A stretch of 64,000 nucleotides of DNA, taken from contig JAAWNQ010000006.1 in assembly GCA_022799035.1 (NCBI GenBank), positions 1 to 64,000 of the forward strand. Reading direction: 5' to 3'. How positions within the stretch are numbered: the first letter of the stretch is position 1; the number at the start of each line of letters is the position of its first letter. The position numbers were made by a program, and so were the translations under genes. This document shows, piece by piece, positions 1-7,609 of this stretch. The notes under the pieces are model-generated. The model ran no database searches. It had not been told where the DNA came from and saw only the letters and a list, made by a program, of their open reading frames with translations. This DNA comes from Oscillospiraceae bacterium. Its GTDB lineage: Bacteria > Bacillota > Clostridia > Oscillospirales > Oscillospiraceae.

Positions 1-8
1 AAACAAAT

Positions 9-85
9 TGGTGGACGATACAGGACTTGAACCTGTGACCTCCCGCACGTCAAGCGGATGCTCATACCAGCTGAGCTAATCGTCC
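9..85 (-). tRNA. tRNA-Val (anticodon GAC)
   Basis: Read on the minus strand, the segment folds as a full cloverleaf. The 7-bp acceptor stem is GGACGAT/ATCGTCC, the D-arm is GCTC...GAGC, the anticodon loop is TTGACGT (anticodon GAC, valine) and the T-arm is ACAGG TTCAAGT CCTGT. The discriminator base is A and CCA is encoded at positions 11-9. A consensus promoter lies just upstream. Confidence 0.95.
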
Positions 86-100
86 GAAAAGGCAAGGGTT

Positions 101-129
101 ATTATACCCAAATTCCAGAGGTTTGTCAA
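101..129 (-). promoter_or_regulatory. SigA-type promoter of tRNA-Val
   Basis: On the minus strand TTGACA (129-124), a 17-bp spacer and TATAAT (106-101) match the consensus at every position. The -10 box lies 15 bp before the mature 5' end of the tRNA. Confidence 0.85.
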
Positions 130-203
130 CTCTTTTTTCTTCAGTAGCCCTTTTTTTCTGTTTGGCATAGGATAGGGGGAAAAGAACCCAAGGAGGAATC
201 GCT

Positions 204-809
204 ATGAATGAAGCTCCCCCCGCCGTGCTGGATCACGCCGCCTTTCAGCGGGTATGGCAACGGGTGATGCCCCAGGACCGGGCCGACTGCCCCTTCACCC
301 TGGCCCCCGTTCAACCCGTCATGGCCCCAGTACAGCCCGCTTCCGCCGCCCTGGTCCCCCTGGCCCAAGAGCCCGCCCCCGCCCCTGCGCCCATCTGCCT
401 GGGTGACACCAGCGCGGGCCATCTTCCCCAGCTTGGGGAACTTCTGGGTCTCACCATGGACTGCGCCCGGATCTATCGTGCCTTAGAGCGGCGGTGGGGC
501 CGCCGGAACCGGAGAGGACTGCTCTCCGCCCTGGCCGACGAGAAGGCCCGGCAGGTCCGCCGCCTCTCCGCCTCCTACTTTCTCATCTCCGGGCAGGAGT
601 ATCCCTTCACCCCCACCCCCGCTCCCACCACCGGCACCTTGGCCCTGGCCCTGCGGGAGCGGTTCCAGGCGGAGCAGGGGGCGGCGGCCCGTCTTCTGAA
701 CGCGGCCCGATCCACAGCCGACCCCTGCCTGTCCCAGCTCTACCGCGACCTGGCGGAGGAGAATCAAGCCCACGCCTCCCTCCTCCGCACCCAACTGGAG
801 ACCATGTGA
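204..809 (+). CDS. Ferritin-like / rubrerythrin-like domain protein
   Basis: 201 aa. Residues 1-70 are rich in Pro and Ala and low in complexity. From about residue 75 to the end the protein is helical and looks like a small ferritin-like bundle, with ALADEKARQVRRL and later LAEENQAHASLLR, the E-x-x-H/E-x-x-R spacing typical of rubrerythrin-like four-helix proteins. Several usual iron-ligand positions are replaced, so metal binding is uncertain. ATG follows AAGGAGGAA at about 190. The gene stands alone between the tRNA gene and a strong terminator. The role is unknown; family members are often linked to oxidative stress or iron handling. Confidence 0.6.
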   Translation: MNEAPPAVLDHAAFQRVWQRVMPQDRADCPFTLAPVQPVMAPVQPASAALVPLAQEPAPAPAPICLGDTSAGHLPQLGELLGLTMDCARIYRALERRWGRRNRRGLLSALADEKARQVRRLSASYFLISGQEYPFTPTPAPTTGTLALALRERFQAEQGAAARLLNAARSTADPCLSQLYRDLAEENQAHASLLRTQLETM

Positions 810-821
810 TCCTCCATCCAT

Positions 822-874
822 ATATCCGCCGCTCCCACCCCGCACCGGCGCAAGGGGGGCGGCGGATATTTTTT
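822..874 (+). terminator. Rho-independent terminator
   Basis: ATATCCGCCGC (822-832) pairs with GCGGCGGATAT (859-869), followed by TTTTTT. It ends the ferritin-like gene. Confidence 0.85.
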
Positions 875-897
875 ATCTTCGGCAGATTGGGGCCATG

Positions 898-926
898 TTG
901 ACATTATCCATCCGATATGATAGCAT
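898..926 (+). promoter_or_regulatory. SigA-type promoter for the YlmH-like operon
   Basis: TTGACA (898-903), a 17-bp spacer, then TAGCAT (921-926). It lies about 35 bp upstream of the GTG start of the next gene. Confidence 0.6.
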
Positions 927-959
927 CAGGTTGCAAAGAACCGGAAAATCTATAAAATT

Positions 960-1754
960 GTGGTGAACCTTGTGACCAAATCCGAACTTCTCGCCAAAGT
1001 GGCCCAAACCTCCGACGAACGCCGGCTTTTGGCCCGGATCGCCGACCAGATGGACCACGCCCAACGGGGAAGCCCCGCCTGCACCCCCTTTCTCTCCACC
1101 GCCCAGCAGGAGGCGGCAAACCGTCTTATCGCCGTCTCCGGAACTCCCCGCCATCTGTGGTCCGGCGGATTCCCCGACGCGGAGCGAAAGGTCTGCGCCT
1201 TTCTCCCCGATTGGCAGGAGGAGGACAGCTGGGAGCCTCCCTTCACCGCCCTGCGCTGCCGCTGGCGCTCGGAGGACAAGCTGACCCACCGGGACTTTTT
1301 GGGCTCCATCCTGGGCCTGGGTCTGGACCGGGAGAAGGTGGGAGATATCCTTGTGGGGGAGGAAAGCTGTGATATTTTGGTCTTTCAGGAATTATCCCCC
1401 TACCTTTTGCAAAACCTGACGGGGGCGGGACGGGCCAAGCTTCGGGTGGAGGAGATCCCCCTGTCCGCCGTCGTCCCCCCGGAAAAGCAGGTGAGGGAGG
1501 TCCGGGACACGGTCAGCTCCCTCCGGCTGGACGCGGTGCTGTCCACCGGCTTTTCCATCGCCCGGGGAAAGGCCGCCAACCTCATCGCCGGAGGCCGGGT
1601 GGAGCTGAATCACCGCCCCTGTCTCAAAGCCGACCGGGCGGTGGCCCAGGGGGACGTGATGACCTGCCGCGGCCTGGGCAAATGTGTATTGAAGGAAGTC
1701 AGCGGCCTGTCCAAAAAAGGCCGTACCATGATCAAGGTAGAGAGGTATCTATAA
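960..1754 (+). CDS. YlmH-like RNA-binding protein with S4 domain
   Basis: 264 aa. The N-terminal two-thirds match the YlmH fold (FLSTAQQEAANRLI, FTALRCRWR, LTHRDFLGSILGLG, the last characteristic of the family). Residues about 185-245 form an S4 RNA-binding domain (LRLDAVLSTGFSIARGKAANLI, GRVELNHR, GDVMTCRG). Homologues bind ribosomes and act in rescue of stalled 50S particles, and are usually near division genes; that context is absent here. The start is unclear because GTG at 960, 963 and 972 are all possible and none has a strong Shine-Dalgarno. DUF896 follows after one base, so they are co-transcribed. Confidence 0.85.
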   Translation: MVNLVTKSELLAKVAQTSDERRLLARIADQMDHAQRGSPACTPFLSTAQQEAANRLIAVSGTPRHLWSGGFPDAERKVCAFLPDWQEEDSWEPPFTALRCRWRSEDKLTHRDFLGSILGLGLDREKVGDILVGEESCDILVFQELSPYLLQNLTGAGRAKLRVEEIPLSAVVPPEKQVREVRDTVSSLRLDAVLSTGFSIARGKAANLIAGGRVELNHRPCLKADRAVAQGDVMTCRGLGKCVLKEVSGLSKKGRTMIKVERYL

Positions 1755-1755
1755 C

Positions 1756-1965
1756 ATGATAACAGATGAAAAGGTAGCCCGCATCAACGCCCTGGCCCAA
1801 AAATCCCGCACCCCGGAAGGGCTCACCCAGGAGGAGAAGGTCGAGCAGGCCGCCCTCCGCCGAGAGTACGTGGACGCGGTAAAGCAGAGCCTCCAGGGCC
1901 ACCTGGACCACACCACCGTCATCAGGCCCGACGGCACCAAGCATAAATTAGCGCCCAAGGACTGA
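1756..1965 (+). CDS. DUF896 / UPF0291 family protein (YnzC-like)
   Basis: 69 aa. It contains the family signature: the N-terminal ARINALAQKSRTPEGLTQEE, then LRREYVDAVKQSLQGHLD. These are small two-helix proteins common in Bacillota; the Bacillus member YnzC is in the SOS-linked yneA operon, but their function is not firmly known. The start codon lies one base after the YlmH-like stop, which implies translational coupling. Confidence 0.9.
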   Translation: MITDEKVARINALAQKSRTPEGLTQEEKVEQAALRREYVDAVKQSLQGHLDHTTVIRPDGTKHKLAPKD

Positions 1966-1994
1966 AAAACCCGTTCCGTGGGGAGGTGAGCGGC

Positions 1995-2483
1995 GTGGAC
2001 CCTGAATGCAATGTACCGGAGCCCGAGGACGATATGCCCCCCATTGACGACGAGCTGCGGGAGGCCATGGAGGACATGGCACAAAGGATGGATAAGTGCG
2101 ACAAGCTCCAAAAGCTGTTGGCCCTTCTCTCGGCGGTGTGCTTTTGGAACGTGGTGGGGGTTGGGTCGCTTTTTGTCAATTTTGGGGTCATGATGACCTG
2201 GAATGGGCTCCTTTGCCGAAAGGCGGAGAAGCTCATTATCCGGGCCTATCCCTGGATCCACAACATCCCGTTTCTCTATGGTCCATCCGGTGGAAAGCAC
2301 TACAATGGAATTACAGCGGGAACTTGGATCAAGGCTGAGGCGGAGAAAACCGGCGATGTACTGACCCTCCGGCTGCTGCGGTTTGTAAATCAAAAGGGGA
2401 TGCGTTGGGTTTTTATCGGTATGCTGGGTTACATAGCCACCCTGATACTGTTCGGCGGATTGATGAAGGATTTTATGATATAG
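1995..2483 (+). CDS. Small membrane protein, unknown function
   Basis: 162 aa from GTG 1995, chosen because GGGGAGGTG at 1980-1988 sits at proper spacing; the in-frame GTG at 1986 overlaps that site. The N-terminus is acidic (MDPECNVPEPEDD) and followed by a short charged helix. Hydrophobic segments lie near residues 40-75 (LLALLSAVCFWNVVGVGSLF, then FGVMM) and 138-155 (FIGMLGYIATLILFGGLM), giving two or three membrane passes. No domain is recognised. It probably belongs to the preceding transcript because only a 29-nt gap separates it from DUF896. Confidence 0.6.
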   Translation: MDPECNVPEPEDDMPPIDDELREAMEDMAQRMDKCDKLQKLLALLSAVCFWNVVGVGSLFVNFGVMMTWNGLLCRKAEKLIIRAYPWIHNIPFLYGPSGGKHYNGITAGTWIKAEAEKTGDVLTLRLLRFVNQKGMRWVFIGMLGYIATLILFGGLMKDFMI

Positions 2484-2536
2484 AGCAAAACAAATTGGAA
2501 TCAAATCGCAAAAATCAACACTTTGGAATTTGCCTT

Positions 2537-2576
2537 AAAAAAACAGGGCGGACCTCGTCACGAGGTCCGCCCTGTT
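2537..2576 (-). terminator. Terminator of the Abi gene
   Basis: A 16-bp perfect stem AACAGGGCGGACCTCG / CGAGGTCCGCCCTGTT (2542-2557 / 2561-2576). On the minus strand it is followed by a run of T (2543-2537), so it terminates the Abi gene. It may also stop the opposing transcript. Confidence 0.8.
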
Positions 2577-2588
2577 AAGTCCGAAAAA

Positions 2589-3557
2589 TCATTTTTCTGC
2601 GGTATCAATATTCTTCCAGTTCGCTGGAAATCCCATCTCGCTTAAGATCTTGGTGGGAGGGATCATTTTTGTGGCCGCAAACAGGTCAGAGAGCGCCTGG
2701 TCCAGCTGACCGAGGGCAAGGCGAAAATCCTCCCCATCCAGCAGGTACTTAAAGCACACAACAACGGCAAACAAGTCATTTTTTCCCTGGCGATATGCGC
2801 CGGAAGCATTTTGGACGATCCCCAGCTTTCCGTGAACGGGCATGTTCTCAATGGTGCGGCTCTTGGGAATAGAAAAATTATAAACCCGTTCGTTATGCGC
2901 GCAAACATTTCGAAGCAGCGTCAGGACATCTAACATTCCAACAAGCGTTTTTGAAGACACTCCGGGGAATTCCCGGGCAACACCACTCTGCACAGAGGGA
3001 TGGCAGAGACTGTACATTTTTGAGATGTTTCCCAACGTTAGCGCTTTTACTGTCACCCAAAGAGGGACATTCTGATGATTTTTCCATTGATGATCAATAT
3101 ATTCATGGCCGGAAGGGGGCAGAGCTACAGAAACCAAAACAGAAATCAGCTTTCGTACGGCAGCCTGTCTGGCGGCTTCATCGCTGCACCCAGGATGGGT
3201 ATCAAAATGAAGGGCCGATAGGTATTGCTGCTGATCATCGCCATATGCCTTGGTAAAGGAATATGACAGCAGGGACTTAATTTCCTTTTCAATAATCTGA
3301 ATGGAGTTGAAAAAAATATTTCTCAGTGTGTTGTCAAATTGGTACAGCGCAAAAAGGTCATCAATGGTAACGCCGGGGAGATATGTACCGTCAGAGGCCT
3401 TAAAAAGATTTTTGTACCCTGAGACAAGAAAAAAGTATCCACATTTTTTAAGAAGCTGGATGACATGCGCTTCTGTCCCTTCAGGAATGGTCAGTTTCTT
3501 TTCATCCCGCAGCTTGACAACCAAGCTCTCGTATGTCAAAAAAGGTTTGTCACTCAT
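2589..3557 (-). CDS. Abi_2 (AbiD/AbiF-like) HEPN abortive-infection protein
   Basis: 322 aa from ATG 3557 (GGTGGAAG just upstream); an 84-residue upstream extension is open but does not resemble the family. The N-terminus KPFLTYESLVVKLRDEK and then CGYFFLVSGYKNLF match the Abi_2 family (typical length about 300-320 aa). The key motif is LRNVCAHNERVYN, with R216 and H221 forming the RX4H catalytic motif of HEPN ribonucleases. Such proteins are presumed RNases that stop growth on phage infection. The gene is solitary, has visibly lower GC than its neighbours and has its own promoter, structured leader and terminator, all of which suggest acquisition by transfer. Confidence 0.85.
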   Translation of the reverse strand: MSDKPFLTYESLVVKLRDEKKLTIPEGTEAHVIQLLKKCGYFFLVSGYKNLFKASDGTYLPGVTIDDLFALYQFDNTLRNIFFNSIQIIEKEIKSLLSYSFTKAYGDDQQQYLSALHFDTHPGCSDEAARQAAVRKLISVLVSVALPPSGHEYIDHQWKNHQNVPLWVTVKALTLGNISKMYSLCHPSVQSGVAREFPGVSSKTLVGMLDVLTLLRNVCAHNERVYNFSIPKSRTIENMPVHGKLGIVQNASGAYRQGKNDLFAVVVCFKYLLDGEDFRLALGQLDQALSDLFAATKMIPPTKILSEMGFPANWKNIDTAEK

Positions 3558-3698
3558 TCTTCCACCGGCTTTATTTTTGGTATATAGTGAAGATGGGAAC
3601 TTCCGCAGGGGAAGTTCCCATCTTCGGCTGAGCGCTCCGCAAGCATTCCCAGCACTAATCACTGACACAAGTTTACCATGTGGATTCTCAGAAGTCAA
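3558..3698 (-). promoter_or_regulatory. Promoter and two-hairpin leader of the Abi_2 gene
   Basis: On the minus strand TTGACT (3698-3693), 17 bp, TAAACT (3675-3670). The predicted transcript starts near 3663, giving an untranslated leader of about 105 nt. It holds a weaker hairpin (GCTGGG / CTCAGC) and then a perfect 16-bp hairpin (3589-3604 with 3610-3625, 5-nt loop), ending about 30 nt before the start codon. The hairpin is not followed by a T-run, so it is not a standard terminator. Further upstream, to about 3900, only two direct repeats ACTTTTCCAC (3711-3720, 3723-3732) and a CCACAA/TTGTGG hairpin are visible. Confidence 0.6.
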
Positions 3699-3908
3699 GG
3701 CCTTTTCGATACTTTTCCACAGACTTTTCCACTGAGAAAGCTGCCCGGCCACAATGCCTTGTGGAAGCCAATGGATAAACCTGCTCACACATACTATATG
3801 CAGTTTCATGTAAAATTGTACGTCTTTGTCCCTCTATGGAAAATTTTTTGCTTTTCTGAAAAATCCCGGCCCGCTCAAACGTGTTATGGGTGAAAGGAGA
3901 TGATCCCC

Positions 3909-4388
3909 GTGCCGACCGCCCTCACCGAGCCTGAACTTCGCCGCCTGGTGGAGACATACAGTCCCATGCTTCTCCGGGCGGCCCTCACCCGGGTATCCAC
4001 CCCCACCGACGCTGAGGACGCAGTTCAGGACGTTTTCCTTCGGGCGCTGACCCACGCTCCCTGTTTCCGGGACAGAGAGCATGAAAAGGCGTGGCTTTTG
4101 CGCTCCACCCTGAACCGGGCCAGCGACCTGCGCCGGAGAAGGCGTGACGACGCCCCTCTGGACGAGCTGGTAAACGCCGCCGTGGAGGCTCCCGACTACG
4201 GCCCCCTCCTTTCCGCTGTCCGCTCCCTGCCCGAGGCGTACAGCGCAGTCATCCATCTCTACTATTACGAGGGCTATTCCATCAAGGAGATCGCCAAACT
4301 GCTGGCGCTGCCCGCCCCCACCGTGGGGACCCGGCTGGCCCGCGGGCGGGAGCGCCTGCGGAACCTACTGAAGGAGGAAAGTGTATGA
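3909..4388 (+). CDS. ECF-type RNA polymerase sigma factor
   Basis: 159 aa from GTG 3909, which has AAAGGAG at 3893-3899; the in-frame ATG at 3900 directly abuts that site. Sigma region 2 is seen in AEDAVQDVFLRAL and EKAWLLRSTLNRASDLRRR, and region 4 in LPEAYSAVIHLYYYEGYSIKEIAKLL followed by PTVGTRLARGRERL. Length and architecture fit a minimal ECF factor that redirects RNA polymerase to a small regulon. Its stop overlaps the start of the next gene (ATGA), a probable membrane anti-sigma factor. Confidence 0.9.
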   Translation: MPTALTEPELRRLVETYSPMLLRAALTRVSTPTDAEDAVQDVFLRALTHAPCFRDREHEKAWLLRSTLNRASDLRRRRRDDAPLDELVNAAVEAPDYGPLLSAVRSLPEAYSAVIHLYYYEGYSIKEIAKLLALPAPTVGTRLARGRERLRNLLKEESV

Positions 4389-5281
4389 ACCGGAAGGAAT
4401 ACCGCGCCCAGGTGGACGCCGTGTCCTTCTCCCCCGACTTCCAGGCCAGGACCCTGGCGCGCCTGACAGCTCTGGCCCAGGAAGAAAAGGAGAAACACAC
4501 CATGAAAAAAGGAAAATTCAAGATCGGTCTTGTGGCTGCCGTGGCCGCAGCCGCCCTCACCCTCACCGCGGCCGCCGCCGTCATTCTGCTGGAGCCCCGG
4601 GATGTGGCCCTTCAGGCGGGAAACACCGCCCTGGCCGCCGCCTTTGAAAACGATCAGGCCGTCGCCGTCAACGATACCAAAACCGTAGGCGACTACTCCG
4701 TTACCCTCATGGGGCTGGTCAGCGGGGAGGGCCTGAGCCAGGTGGAGAGTCTCCCCGGCGGCGTGACCCGGGACAAGACCTATGCGGTGCTGGCCTATCA
4801 GCGGACCGACGGGACCCCCATCCAGGAGGACGTCCCCGACCTCACCGTCTCCCCCCTGGTGGAGGGCTATGCCCCCTGGGCGCTCAACGCCTGGACCTTG
4901 GGCGGCGGCACCTACACCTTTGCCCAGGACGGAACCCTCTACTACCTCTTTGAATGCGACAATGTGGAGCCCTTCGCCGACCACACCGTTTACCTGGCGG
5001 TCTACCCCGGCACCCACATCCCCCCCAGCGCCGAGCTGTTCGACTTTGACCAAGCCTCCGGCCTCATCACCCCCAAGGGGGACGCCGCCATGTTCTCCCT
5101 GCCCCTGGACAAAGCTAAGGCCGACCCCCAAAAGGCCCGGGCCCTTGCGGAAGATCACCTCCAGCCCCAGCCCGAGGAGTCCCCGGCCCCCGTCGTCGAC
5201 CCCGCTGACCAGGATGTGACAACCGTCATTTTCACCCAGGACCCCGATCATCCCGGCCAGATCATCCCTACAAACAACTAA
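4385..5281 (+). CDS. Probable membrane-anchored anti-sigma factor
   Basis: 298 aa. A short cytoplasmic N-terminus (MNRKEYRAQVDAVSFSPDF) has the look of clostridial anti-sigma domains. One transmembrane helix follows at about 44-68 (GLVAAVAAAALTLTAAAAVI), then a 220-residue external domain containing GDYSVTLMGLVSGEG, typical of DUF4179-like exteriors, and a Pro-rich acidic tail. The start overlaps the sigma stop, so the two are translationally coupled. Inference: it holds the sigma factor at the membrane and senses an envelope signal. Confidence in the pairing is high, in the family name moderate. Confidence 0.7.
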   Translation: MNRKEYRAQVDAVSFSPDFQARTLARLTALAQEEKEKHTMKKGKFKIGLVAAVAAAALTLTAAAAVILLEPRDVALQAGNTALAAAFENDQAVAVNDTKTVGDYSVTLMGLVSGEGLSQVESLPGGVTRDKTYAVLAYQRTDGTPIQEDVPDLTVSPLVEGYAPWALNAWTLGGGTYTFAQDGTLYYLFECDNVEPFADHTVYLAVYPGTHIPPSAELFDFDQASGLITPKGDAAMFSLPLDKAKADPQKARALAEDHLQPQPEESPAPVVDPADQDVTTVIFTQDPDHPGQIIPTNN

Positions 5282-5285
5282 AAAA

Positions 5286-5332
5286 GGAAAAAGGGCCACG
5301 CTGTACTCGGTACAGCGTGGCCCTTTTTCTTT
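5286..5332. terminator. Bidirectional terminator
   Basis: AAAGGGCCACGCTGTA / TACAGCGTGGCCCTTT with loop CTCGG, flanked by A-rich and T-rich runs. It serves the anti-sigma gene on plus and DUF1294 on minus. Confidence 0.85.
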
Positions 5333-5603
5333 ACAGTGGCGCTATCCCATACTCCCACCGGAACCACAGAAGCCCTATGTGCAGGGCCAGCATGGCGGGC
5401 AGGCCCCACCTGAAATACCAGTGCCGGGTCTTGTGCCGAAAGGCATACATCCCCATCACGCCCCCCGCCGCGCCCCCCAGCAGGGCCAGGGAGAGAAGGG
5501 TCAGCTCGGCCACCCGCCGTCCGCCCCGGCGGGCCTGTCTCTTGTCATAGCCCATAAGGAAAAATTCCAGCACACAGGCCCCTAAAAACCAATATCCCAT
5601 CAT
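5331..5603 (-). CDS. DUF1294 family membrane protein
   Basis: 90 aa. It shows the family pattern: YDKRQARRGGRRVAE, then LGGAAGGVMGMYAFRHKTRH, and a C-terminal hydrophobic helix. Three membrane helices are expected (1-17, 33-53, 67-85). DUF1294 proteins are small bacterial membrane proteins of unknown function. The 3' end overlaps the terminator. It lies downstream of the LRR-transglutaminase gene but may be separately transcribed. Confidence 0.85.
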   Translation of the reverse strand: MMGYWFLGACVLEFFLMGYDKRQARRGGRRVAELTLLSLALLGGAAGGVMGMYAFRHKTRHWYFRWGLPAMLALHIGLLWFRWEYGIAPL

Positions 5604-5638
5604 CCCGCTTCCCTCCGTTCAACCTCAGCCCGGCAAGG

Positions 5639-7432
5639 CTATCCACAGCGGGAGAGCCGCAGCGCGGTAAGGATGGCCTGCTCCCGGGTGTAAGAGGCCA
5701 GGGGAGAGAATCCTCCGCCTCCCGTCCCCCCCATGACCCGGGCCCCGGCGGAATCCACAAGTCCGGAGGTAAAGGCCACCCCCTCCACAGCCCAGGGGGC
5801 GATCCCGGCGGCGTCGGTGAAGCGTTCCCCCTCCCCGGCGGTAAGACCCAAGACCCCGGCGGTGCGGGAGAGCATGACGGCGGCCTCCTGCCGGGTGATG
5901 GAGCCTTCGGGGGTAAAGGTATTGTCCGCGGTGCCCTTGACGATCCCGGCGGCGTAGGCGGCCGCCACAGCGGGGCTGTCGGTGTCGGCGAAGGGGGCGG
6001 CTGGAGCGGGGAGGACCCGTCCCGTCCGCTCCTCCACCAATGTCACCATAAGGCGGCAGAACTCCTCCCGGGTAATGTTGGCGGCGTAGCTCCCCTGAAG
6101 GTCATTGGGGACCAGCTTGCCGCAGATGGCGGCCCAGACGCTCTCCCTGGCCCAGTCGGAGGGAACGTCCGCCGGCTGGGCGGAGAAGCTGACCTGGGCG
6201 GTGTGGGACTGGGAGAAGAAAAGCTCCTTGGGGTCAAACCACTGCTCGTCGATGATCCCGCCCCCGTCCTTCAACTCCCCGGTGACCTTGTCCTCGGCGC
6301 TGGCCCGGCCCCAGGTGGCGTCTATGGTCACCCACCGTCCCTCCACAAAGGCCAGGTTCCAGGCGTGTCCGGTGCTTCCCCTCGGGTTGGCAACGCCGTT
6401 GGTGCTGACGCCGCTGACATAGAGGGCCGGGATGCCCTGGGCCTGGAGGAGAGCCTGGGTCAGCCGGGTGTAACCGGCGCAGACCGCCAGACGGCTTTCC
6501 AGCACCTCCTCGGCGGTGTTGGAGACAGCGGCCTTCCGGCCGTAGAAATGCTCATAGTCATAGGCCACGTTCCCCGCCACCCAGCGGAAGATGGCCCGGG
6601 CCTTGTCGTAGTCGCTGTCCACACCGGCGCAGATGGCGTTGGAACGGTCCGTAACGCTCTGGCTCCGGGGCTCCACATAGGCCCCGGGGTTCACCCAGCC
6701 GTCCATGACCGCCCGGTTGGCCTCCACCTGCCGGTCGTTATAGGTAAAGGGGGAGTTGACGATCTCCTCCAGCCCGGTGCAGCCGCCCAGAAGGGCGGCG
6801 CTGACCCGGTCCCCCCACTCCTGGGCCACCTGGGGGTTGTCCGGCAGCACCACCCGGCGCAGGCTGGTACAGTCGGAAAGGAGGTTTGGCCCCAGCTTTG
6901 TGACGGTGTCGGGGATGGCCGCCTCGGTAAGGGCGGTGCAGGCCCAAAAGGCGGAGGGGCCCAGCTCCTCCACCCCGGGCTCAATGGTGAGGCTGACCAG
7001 GGCGGTGCAGTCCATAAAGGCGCTGTTTCCCACCCTCTTCACCGTGCCGGGGATGGTGAGCTCGGTCAGACTCCGGCAGGAGGCGAAGGCGTTGGCCCCG
7101 ATCTCGCTGACCCCGGCGGGAAAGATGATGGCTTTCAGCTTCACACAGCCCCAGAACCCGTTGTCCCCAATTTTGGTCAGGCTTTGGGGCAGGGTGACCT
7201 CCTCCAGGGTATGGGCCACCCGGTAGAAGGCCTCCGGTCCGATCTCGGTGATCCCCTCAGGGACGGCGATGACGGTACCGCTCCCCTTGTATTCCACCAA
7301 AACCCCATTCTCCACCACAAAATCGCCGCCGGCGGCAAGGCCCGGAGCGGCCAGCCCCAGGCACAGAGCCAAGGCAAGACCCAACGCAAAAAATCTCTGT
7401 CTCACAAAGCGTCCCTCCCGTTTTTTCTTCAT
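5639..7432 (-). CDS. Secreted protein: BspA-type LRR, transglutaminase, SLH domains
   Basis: 597 aa. The signal peptide is at 1-34 (ALGLALALCLGLAAPGLAAG). Leucine-rich repeats of BspA type (about 23 residues per unit, e.g. LPQSLTKIGDNGFWGC, FPAGVSEIGANAFASC) run from 55 to 225. A transglutaminase-like domain covers 262-375 with a complete Cys318 / His356 / Asp371 triad (AVCAGYTRL, GHAWNL, TIDATWG). About 425-597 holds S-layer homology motifs (NITREEFCRLMV, GSITRQEAAVMLSR, YTREQAILTALR), which bind wall polymers. It is therefore a wall-bound enzyme or adhesin, perhaps a protease or cross-linking enzyme. ATG follows GGGGGATATA. Confidence 0.85.
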   Translation of the reverse strand: MKKKREGRFVRQRFFALGLALALCLGLAAPGLAAGGDFVVENGVLVEYKGSGTVIAVPEGITEIGPEAFYRVAHTLEEVTLPQSLTKIGDNGFWGCVKLKAIIFPAGVSEIGANAFASCRSLTELTIPGTVKRVGNSAFMDCTALVSLTIEPGVEELGPSAFWACTALTEAAIPDTVTKLGPNLLSDCTSLRRVVLPDNPQVAQEWGDRVSAALLGGCTGLEEIVNSPFTYNDRQVEANRAVMDGWVNPGAYVEPRSQSVTDRSNAICAGVDSDYDKARAIFRWVAGNVAYDYEHFYGRKAAVSNTAEEVLESRLAVCAGYTRLTQALLQAQGIPALYVSGVSTNGVANPRGSTGHAWNLAFVEGRWVTIDATWGRASAEDKVTGELKDGGGIIDEQWFDPKELFFSQSHTAQVSFSAQPADVPSDWARESVWAAICGKLVPNDLQGSYAANITREEFCRLMVTLVEERTGRVLPAPAAPFADTDSPAVAAAYAAGIVKGTADNTFTPEGSITRQEAAVMLSRTAGVLGLTAGEGERFTDAAGIAPWAVEGVAFTSGLVDSAGARVMGGTGGGGFSPLASYTREQAILTALRLSRCG

Positions 7433-7544
7433 TATATCCCCCGCACGCCCCGCCAGTCAACCACCTGCCTCCGAGCCAACCGCTGTTATTTTCAAAATGG
7501 CCCAGCCAAGGAACGCCCCCACGAGGCCCGGAGAGGAGAGGGGA

Positions 7545-7580
7545 AAAGCAAAAGCCCCCACGGCATACAGCCGCGGGGGC
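7545..7580 (-). terminator. Terminator of the RluD-type gene
   Basis: On minus, GCCCCCGCGGC and GCCGTGGGGGC pair (7580-7570, 7564-7554), followed by TTTTGCTTTT. Confidence 0.8.
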
Positions 7581-7609
7581 AAACCCTTATGGGGCGGGAG
7601 ATCCATCTC

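Noticed and set aside
3589-3698. Kissing interaction between the two Abi leader hairpin loops
   Set aside because: The loop CCTGC of the long hairpin has no adequate complement in the first hairpin loop (TGCGG region); at most two adjacent pairs form.
3558-3809. N-terminal extension of 84 residues on the Abi_2 protein
   Set aside because: It would cover the promoter and both hairpins, does not resemble the family, and the ATG at 3557 has a ribosome site and a family-like N-terminus.
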